From assembly GCF_002487355.1 (NCBI RefSeq), contig NZ_NTMG01000066.1, positions 1 to 64,000 of the forward strand: a DNA stretch of 64,000 bases. The letters are read 5' to 3'. The notes under the pieces were generated by a model. The model saw only the letters and a program-made list of their open reading frames with translations. It made no database searches and had not been told where the DNA came from. A program made the translations under genes and the position numbers. Positions 58,799-64,000 of this stretch are shown in pieces. Origin of the DNA: Candidatus Methanoperedens sp. BLZ2. GTDB taxonomy: Archaea; Halobacteriota; Methanosarcinia; Methanosarcinales; Methanoperedenaceae. Within the stretch, counting starts at the first letter, position 1. Each line of letters begins with the position of its first letter.

Positions 58799-59225
58799 AT
58801 CCTTTCAATGATTCCTCAATTTTTTTCCGCAGTTCCTGTAATTTTATAGGGTCGCTCTTTGCGAGTTCCTCGATAAGGTATGCAGTCATAGGCTCCCGGA
58901 AATCTTTCAGGAGTTTATCCATGACTTTGACAGTTATTATATTATTAAATTCCTCCTTATTTAAGAGAGGAGCATAATAATAACAGAGCCCCCTTACACC
59001 TTTATCACTCCTTCTTTTCAAAAGGTTCTTATCATATAACCTGTTCAGGGTACTGCTTACTGTCGTCATCGCAATATCCCTCTTTTTTCGTAATTCTTCA
59101 AGAACATCATGGGTTGATGTTTCTGTCCTGCTCCAGACTATCTCCATGATCTCCTTCTCAAGCGGCCCCAATACCTCCAATAATTCATTCATATTAAGCG
59201 CATTTTTCTTATTAACATCAATCAT
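58785..59225 (-). CDS. BlaI/MecI/CopY-type transcription repressor
   Basis: The 146-aa protein is a winged-helix repressor: LGPLEKEIMEIVWSRTETSTHDVLEEL, the recognition helix DIAMTTVSSTLNRLYDKNLL, and a wing ending with LCYYYAPLL, all typical of BlaI. The C-terminal helix pair forms the dimer. There is no ribosome binding site before the ATG, so the mRNA may have a very short leader. The operator-like dyad at 59241-59261 lies just upstream, suggesting autoregulation. It forms a translationally linked pair with the M48 protease. Confidence 0.9.
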   Translation of the reverse strand: MIDVNKKNALNMNELLEVLGPLEKEIMEIVWSRTETSTHDVLEELRKKRDIAMTTVSSTLNRLYDKNLLKRRSDKGVRGLCYYYAPLLNKEEFNNIITVKVMDKLLKDFREPMTAYLIEELAKSDPIKLQELRKKIEESLKGYESR

Positions 59226-59240
59226 TAGTTATTATCTTAA

Positions 59241-59261
59241 GCTACTATTCATAATAAAAGT
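59241..59261. promoter_or_regulatory. BlaI-like operator half (proximal to repressor gene)
   Basis: The sequence GCTACTATT, CAT, AATA then AAAGT matches the perfect operator at 59311 for the left arm and the first four bases of the right arm. It lies 15 bases upstream of the BlaI ATG, near the predicted transcription start. Confidence 0.62.
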
Positions 59262-59310
59262 TTCGTAATACAATAAAACTTAAATACTTTTAATACTATT
59301 TCAAATAAAA

Positions 59311-59331
59311 GCTACTATTCACAATAGTAGC
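59311..59331. promoter_or_regulatory. Perfect BlaI-like palindrome before the surface/ABC operon
   Basis: A perfect dyad: GCTACTATT, a 3-base spacer CAC, and AATAGTAGC. It lies 31 bases before the start of the secreted-protein gene and close to the transcription start expected from the TATA-like CTTAAATAC at 59278-59286. A repressor bound here would block transcription of the plus-strand operon. Similarity to the second dyad at 59241 and the position next to a BlaI gene support its role. Confidence 0.72.
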
Positions 59332-59361
59332 AATTATAATTAAAATCAAAAAGAGGAAAAT

Positions 59362-60534
59362 ATGGTGGATATCAAATCTATATTTAATATAAAATATGTT
59401 ATTGCAGCAGCACTGGCTTTTATTTTGATCATTACCCCTGTAAATGCTGAACTTGGGATCGTTCTTGATAGTCTTTCGCCCCAGCCAGTGGAACCTGGCC
59501 AGGATTTTGTGCTTTCAGTAACTCTTTCCAATGAAAATAGCGATGCAAGTGATGTTATGCTTACTCTACTTCCTGATTCGTATATTATATTAAAAAACGA
59601 ACACGACCGGGTCACTACTATTGGAAATATAATCAAATACGGCGCCTTCACAAAAACCTATCAGCTGCATGCTAATTCTAATGCAGTTTCCGGATCTTAT
59701 GAAATTGATTTAAGCACCCGCTGGTTGAATAATGGCCAGTTGCGCATATCCAATAAAACCATCAATGTCATTGTAAGGGGGACGCCACAGCTTGCGATCT
59801 CAAATATCACAATCACTCCGGAACTGATAAGCCCGCTGGATACGTTTGACATTGCATTTGTAGTTTCAAACGAAGGGGCCGGTATCTCACATGACGTTAT
59901 AGTCAGTACTGTTACAGAAGGACTGCCTTTTGTTACAGCAGGAACTGATACAAAGGTCATAAAAACACTCGACAGGGGTGAGCAAATTCAGCTGGGATTT
60001 CGGATTATGGTTAAAGATAAGGCAGATATCTCATCTTACTCGATCCCTGTAAAGATGGAATATAAAGATGAAAATGGGAAAAATATCAGTTCTCAAAGCA
60101 CGGTTGGCGTAAAAGTTCTTGGCAGGGCAAAACTTTCCGTCGCAAACATCAAGACCGAACCTCAAAACCCGTCACAGGGTGAACATTTCACAGTTACAAT
60201 GCGGATTGAGAATTCAGGAACAGGCGATGCTAAATCCTCAAAGATAACGTTTACTACTCCTCTTGAGGGAAATAAAACAGCGTTTCTTGGTAAAATAAAG
60301 CCCAATGATGATGCCCCTGCCATATTCACTTTCATCGCATCCGAAAGCGGCAATATTCCATATTCTGCTTCTGTGGAGTTTGAAGATGACTTGGGGATCC
60401 ACACCCAGACATGGGAACTTAACCAGTATGTGTCCGGCAAAGAAGGGAATAGCCTGATGGCGCCGGTCAGTATTGTTGCAGTCGTTGTTGCAGCGATATT
60501 TTATCGATTCAGATGGAAAAAAAGGGCTAATTGA
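59362..60534 (+). CDS. Secreted multi-domain CARDB-like surface protein
   Basis: The 390-aa protein has a signal peptide (YVIAAALAFILIITPVNA), three beta-sandwich domains of COG1361/CARDB type (about 30-135, 135-250, 250-350) with FVVSNEGAGISHDV and RIENSGTGDAKSSK motifs, and a C-terminal membrane helix (MAPVSIVAVVVAAIFYRF) with a basic tail. Such proteins often stand beside FtsX/MacB-type transporters. It is the first gene of the BlaI-controlled operon. The start follows AGAGG. Function unknown. Confidence 0.85.
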   Translation: MVDIKSIFNIKYVIAAALAFILIITPVNAELGIVLDSLSPQPVEPGQDFVLSVTLSNENSDASDVMLTLLPDSYIILKNEHDRVTTIGNIIKYGAFTKTYQLHANSNAVSGSYEIDLSTRWLNNGQLRISNKTINVIVRGTPQLAISNITITPELISPLDTFDIAFVVSNEGAGISHDVIVSTVTEGLPFVTAGTDTKVIKTLDRGEQIQLGFRIMVKDKADISSYSIPVKMEYKDENGKNISSQSTVGVKVLGRAKLSVANIKTEPQNPSQGEHFTVTMRIENSGTGDAKSSKITFTTPLEGNKTAFLGKIKPNDDAPAIFTFIASESGNIPYSASVEFEDDLGIHTQTWELNQYVSGKEGNSLMAPVSIVAVVVAAIFYRFRWKKRAN

Positions 60535-60574
60535 CAGGGATAGTAGTAAATCCGCAGTTTAAATAAAGAGGATT

Positions 60575-61777
60575 ATGTTAAGTGACCATAAACTGGCTCT
60601 GTTCCTGGCGCAAAAGTCAATAATAAAGGGCAATAAAGGCACATTGGGGTTGACAATATTTATTATGTCCCTCGTTTTTGTAAATTCGGTTTTTGTCTCC
60701 TCCCTTTTTCTCGGGCTTACCAATACGATCAACGATCAGATAATCAATACTGTGTATGGAACTGTTGTGATCGAACCGAAGAAAGATGAAAAATTCATCG
60801 ATGATGTTTATTCCCTGAAACAGAAAATAAGCAGAGTTCCGGGTGTAAAAGGTGTTTCAGCCCAATATATCATGGGGTCTGTGATGTCATATAAGGATAA
60901 AAACGGAGCATGGAGCGTGTATTCGATCAATCCGGATGATGAGGTCACAGTTACAACTACACATAATTTTATAATCGATGGTGAATACTTAAGCAAGCTG
61001 GATGAAAATGATATCCTGCTGGGAAAAGAGATCGCAGGCGGGTATGGCGGGGATGATGAATCCCGGTCGCTTGGCGGGGTCAAAACAGGTGATTCAATTG
61101 ACGTATTATTCAATAACGGTGTTAAGCGCACTTACCGCGTAAAAGGCATTTTCGGCGTTAACTTCCAGCGATCAGACAATATTGCATATATAAGCCAAAA
61201 AGAGATGACTTCCGTGACAGGTATGGAAGATAAGGCTTCGCAGATACTGATACGGACTGAGGATGTCGGAAATGAGGGACAATTCATTAAACAGTTCCTG
61301 GAGCTTGGTATAAATGAAAAAATAAAACCCTGGCAGGATTATGCTTCCATGGTAAAAGAAATAACGCAAAGTTTTGATATAATTTCCATGTTGATATCAG
61401 GAATAGGTTTGTTTGTTGCAGGAGTAACGATATTTATTATTATTTATATGAACACTATCAGCAAGCGAAGGCAGATAGGGATATCGCGTGCGGTTGGAAT
61501 TAAAGAGTCAGTGATAATAAATTCATATTTCATCCAGGCTCTTTTTATAGTGATGAGTGGAATTATTGTGGGATTACTTATCGTGTTTTACATTGTAGCG
61601 CCCTGGTTCATCGCACATCCATTGGATTTCCCGATGGGGCCTGTTTCATTATTAATACTTCCTGAAAACGTTTTTATAAATGCGATAAGCCTGGTAATAG
61701 CGGCATCGGCTGCCGGGCTGATACCATCAATGATGGCTGTGCGTGAAACCATAATAGAATCGATGTGGGGTGATTAA
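60575..61777 (+). CDS. FtsX/MacB-type ABC permease
   Basis: The 400-aa protein has one N-terminal membrane helix, a large extracellular domain (about 40-260) and three C-terminal helices (LISGIGLFVAGVTIFIIIYMN; YFIQALFIVMSGIIVGLLI; NAISLVIAASAAGLIPS), the standard MacB/LolC/FtsX arrangement. It works with the ATPase encoded next; the overlap is 8 bases. These exporters drive mechanical movement or release of extracytoplasmic substrates. The neighbouring secreted protein could be the partner. Confidence 0.9.
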   Translation: MLSDHKLALFLAQKSIIKGNKGTLGLTIFIMSLVFVNSVFVSSLFLGLTNTINDQIINTVYGTVVIEPKKDEKFIDDVYSLKQKISRVPGVKGVSAQYIMGSVMSYKDKNGAWSVYSINPDDEVTVTTTHNFIIDGEYLSKLDENDILLGKEIAGGYGGDDESRSLGGVKTGDSIDVLFNNGVKRTYRVKGIFGVNFQRSDNIAYISQKEMTSVTGMEDKASQILIRTEDVGNEGQFIKQFLELGINEKIKPWQDYASMVKEITQSFDIISMLISGIGLFVAGVTIFIIIYMNTISKRRQIGISRAVGIKESVIINSYFIQALFIVMSGIIVGLLIVFYIVAPWFIAHPLDFPMGPVSLLILPENVFINAISLVIAASAAGLIPSMMAVRETIIESMWGD

Positions 61778-62525
61778 TATAGCAAAAGAGGATCATATCG
61801 CAAATGAATATCCGGATGGAACAGGCAAACAAGCCCTTCTCAGGATCCGGAACCTGTGCAGGACTTATATTATGGGTGAAGTGCGGGTCCCTGCGCTCCA
61901 GAATGTCTCATTTGATATTGGAAGGGAAGATCCGGAATTTGTGGCCATTATGGGAAAAAGCGGAAGCGGTAAATCAACATTGCTGCACCAGCTCGGATTG
62001 CTTGATACACCAACATCCGGCGAGATCATTATAGGCGGTGAGAATGTTTTAAAGATGTCAGAAGCACAAAAGGCAAGATTCAGGCTTGAGCGTTTCGGTT
62101 ATGTCTTCCAGGAGTATGCGCTGCTGCCCGAACTTACCGCACTTGAGAATGTATATTTACCCGCGATGGCGCTTGGCAGGAAAAAAAAGGAGTGTTTTAA
62201 GGCCGCAAGGGAAGTGCTTGGACAGGTAGGGCTTGGTGAAAGGCTGGATCACCGCCCGCGTGAGATGTCAGGAGGAGAACAGCAGCGGGTCGCAATCGCA
62301 AGGGCGCTTATAAATAAGCCGGATATACTCTTTGCCGATGAACCTGCTGCAAACCTGGACAGCGTCTCGTCAAAACAGGTCCTTGAACTTTTCAGGAAGC
62401 TCAATCGCGAGATGGGGCTTACGATATTGATGGTAACGCATGAGCCTGAAGATAGAAATTACGTTGACAGGGTTATATGGCTTAAGGATGGAGAGCTTGA
62501 ACAGCATATGGAGATGTTGAAATGA
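61770..62525 (+). CDS. ABC transporter ATPase (LolD/MacB type)
   Basis: The GTG start gives 251 aa. Motifs: Walker A GKSGSGKST near residue 66, Q-loop YVFQEYALLPEL, signature MSGGEQQRVAIARA near 168, Walker B DILFADEP near 190, and H-loop VTHEPED. It forms the transporter with the upstream permease. The stop overlaps the start of the next small gene by 4 bases. Confidence 0.94.
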   Translation: MINIAKEDHIANEYPDGTGKQALLRIRNLCRTYIMGEVRVPALQNVSFDIGREDPEFVAIMGKSGSGKSTLLHQLGLLDTPTSGEIIIGGENVLKMSEAQKARFRLERFGYVFQEYALLPELTALENVYLPAMALGRKKKECFKAAREVLGQVGLGERLDHRPREMSGGEQQRVAIARALINKPDILFADEPAANLDSVSSKQVLELFRKLNREMGLTILMVTHEPEDRNYVDRVIWLKDGELEQHMEMLK

Positions 62526-62788
62526 AAATGATAAAACCAGGAAAATATACATGGCCTGTCCTTTTCGGTTTATCAATATTCCTGATGCTGGATGCATCCC
62601 TGGCAATCATTGTGGGAGAGCGTTATAGGTATTGGGGATTGGAGAACATGCCTGTATGGTATAGAAATTTTATATTGAATATTTATGAGTCACCCCGACC
62701 TGTATTATGGTTGTTAATGTTAACTGAATTCATGGTTGGGTCCGGGCTGTTTTTGATGGTTCGAAAGTTAATAAAAAGGGAGAAATAA
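62522..62788 (+). CDS. Small membrane protein of the ABC operon (88 aa)
   Basis: The protein has two membrane helices (WPVLFGLSIFLMLDASLAIIVG and VLWLLMLTEFMVGSGLFLMV) with an aromatic-rich loop (RYRYWGLENMPVWYRNFIL) between them. I do not recognise it. The start overlaps the ATPase stop (ATGA) and its stop overlaps the DUF362 start (TAATG), which tightly links the three genes. Confidence 0.7.
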   Translation: MKMIKPGKYTWPVLFGLSIFLMLDASLAIIVGERYRYWGLENMPVWYRNFILNIYESPRPVLWLLMLTEFMVGSGLFLMVRKLIKREK

Positions 62789-63930
62789 TGAGGGTTTCGA
62801 TCGTAAAATGTGAAAACTACGAGCACCAGAAAGTTAAAAGCGCGATTATAAAGAGCCTTGAACTGATAGGCGGCATCGAGGAAATAGTAAAACCCGGCAA
62901 CACTGTGCTGCTCAAAGTAAATGTTATCATAGGCTTTCCACCTGAGCGCGCCGCGACCACTCATCCCTCAATTGTCGGGGCAATGACAGAAATTGTAAAA
63001 GAGGCAGGCGGCATCCCCTGGGTAGGGGACAGCTCGGGCGCATACGGCTACACTGCAAAATCGCTTGAGCTATCGGGAATAAAAAAAGCCTGTGAAGAAT
63101 ACGGTGGCAAGCTCATTAATTTTGAGTCAACAGGCGTGTATTCCATGAATATCGATGGCCAGATATTGAAAACAGCCAACATCGCAAAATCTGCTATCGA
63201 TTGCGATGTGCTTGTTTCCATGCCAAAAATGAAAACTCACCAGCTTACAAAATATACAGGTGCAGTCAAGAATTTTTACGGCGTAATCCCGGGGTCGGGG
63301 AAGGCCGCCATACACAGGCAGGCGCCGACCGAGGAGAGACTTAGCCAGGCTGTGGTCGATATTTATTCTGCCCTGAAGCCGCAGCTTGCAGTAATGGACG
63401 GCGTCGTGGGTATGGAGGGGGAAGGCGCAACGAACGGGACGCCGGTAGCCTCCAACGTAATACTCTCAAGCAAAGATTGCGTAGCACTGGATGCAGTGGC
63501 CTCTGAGATCATGGGATTCCCGCATAAGGATATACTGACTACGCGTTTCACGAACGAGAGGGGGCTGGGGATCGGGGAACTTGATAAAATCGAGGTGATG
63601 GGTGAAAAAATAAATGACGTCAGGCTGGATTTTAAGAAATCGAGATATCTGTACTATAAATTGCCAGCATTCATGGGAAAATTCATGTTTAAATCTGCTG
63701 AAAATATTTCAAAAGTAGCAATTTCTGAAAAGGATTGCAAGCGATGTGGGATTTGTCTTGAAAGTTGTCCGGCCTCTGCAATCACACTTGAACCGCGGCC
63801 ATTGATCGACCAGGAAAAATGCATAAAATGCTATTGCTGCCATGAGCTGTGCAGGAATGGCGCTGTTAAATTGAAAACCTCTTTCCTGGGCAGGCAATTA
63901 TTGAAAAGCATGAAATATAGCCAGCCATGA
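62788..63930 (+). CDS. DUF362 protein with C-terminal 2[4Fe-4S] ferredoxin domain
   Basis: The 380-aa protein has a DUF362 domain (about 1-310) with VKPGNTVLLKVNVIIGFPPERAATTHP, WVGDSSGAYGYTA, SMPKMKTHQLTKYTGAVKN and LAVMDGVVGMEGEGATNGTPV, and a C-terminal ferredoxin domain with CKRCGICLESCP and CIKCYCCHELC. Domain members are redox-related or uncharacterised; the neighbourhood suggests a link to the ABC-exported process. It is the last gene of the BlaI-controlled operon visible here. Confidence 0.92.
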   Translation: MRVSIVKCENYEHQKVKSAIIKSLELIGGIEEIVKPGNTVLLKVNVIIGFPPERAATTHPSIVGAMTEIVKEAGGIPWVGDSSGAYGYTAKSLELSGIKKACEEYGGKLINFESTGVYSMNIDGQILKTANIAKSAIDCDVLVSMPKMKTHQLTKYTGAVKNFYGVIPGSGKAAIHRQAPTEERLSQAVVDIYSALKPQLAVMDGVVGMEGEGATNGTPVASNVILSSKDCVALDAVASEIMGFPHKDILTTRFTNERGLGIGELDKIEVMGEKINDVRLDFKKSRYLYYKLPAFMGKFMFKSAENISKVAISEKDCKRCGICLESCPASAITLEPRPLIDQEKCIKCYCCHELCRNGAVKLKTSFLGRQLLKSMKYSQP

Positions 63931-64000
63931 TCAATAGGAATAATTTATTATCTCAAGAAAGTATAATTAACATGAGAAAACATGATTTTAAACTTCCAGC

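Noticed and set aside
63973-64000. ATG and nine codons at the right edge of the window
   Set aside because: No ribosome binding site is visible and too little sequence remains to tell whether a gene starts here.
1-64000. CRISPR arrays and rRNA or standard tRNA genes
   Set aside because: I saw no regularly spaced repeats and no rRNA or canonical tRNA sequence when scanning both strands by eye.

Overview
The window looks like a chromosome segment of a methanogen-lineage euryarchaeon, most likely a Methanosarcinales relative; an ANME-2d/Methanoperedens-type organism would fit but is not proven. The clues are a complete tetrahydromethanopterin gene (mch), archaeal-type map and thiI, a KaiC-like ATPase, large PAS/GAF signalling proteins ending in what looks like a methanogen output domain, a PGF-CTERM surface protein, archaeal winged-helix regulators, and TATA-like promoters with GGTGA/AGGAGG ribosome binding sites.

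Positions 1-2 kb hold a HEPN-MNT toxin-antitoxin pair beside a decayed HsdS tail, a paired fluoride channel (two CrcB/FluC genes) and a 69-nt tRNA-like cloverleaf. Positions 2.1-9.7 kb are a soluble signalling operon: a PAS/GAF histidine kinase, a stand-alone receiver, a possible 39-residue peptide, a receiver-PAS5-output-domain protein and a KaiC-like ATPase. Positions 10.5-17.7 kb are a surface operon on the minus strand: a 1565-aa duplicated Ca-binding-type surface protein ending in a dockerin, then a two-cohesin protein, then a small membrane-anchored protein, all behind a leader of about 185 nt that may be structured.

Positions 18.8-40.2 kb are an AT-rich surface-glycan region. The plus strand carries glycosyltransferases, two paralogous B12/radical-SAM enzymes, a PIG-L deacetylase and a GT-C-like membrane protein. 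The minus strand carries two tandem copies of a cassette (FemAB/GNAT-like protein, flippase, DUF457-type membrane protein, beta-helix surface protein). Copy 1 also contains a radical SAM/SPASM gene, and a 109-bp MITE with a 9-bp target duplication lies upstream of its FemAB gene. Both strands therefore show local gene duplication.

Positions 40.5-57 kb are mostly housekeeping and small conserved genes: a CPBP protease, a U32-family protein, a three-gene operon of unknown function, a GDT1-type cation transporter, a LUD protein divergent from mch with a tandem operator between them, a nucleoside deoxyribosyltransferase-like protein, an eroded TnpB with its right-end RNA region still recognisable, thiI, thioredoxin, secreted proteins, a winged-helix/membrane gene pair that seems to use CTG and ATT starts, a TatD-linked radical SAM protein, map and a DMT exporter.

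Positions 57.2-64 kb carry surE and a BlaI/M48-protease pair divergent from a secreted protein-ABC transporter-DUF362 ferredoxin operon. The shared promoter contains two BlaI-like operators, which suggests the repressor controls both directions. All family calls come from reading the translated sequence by eye; no database search was run.
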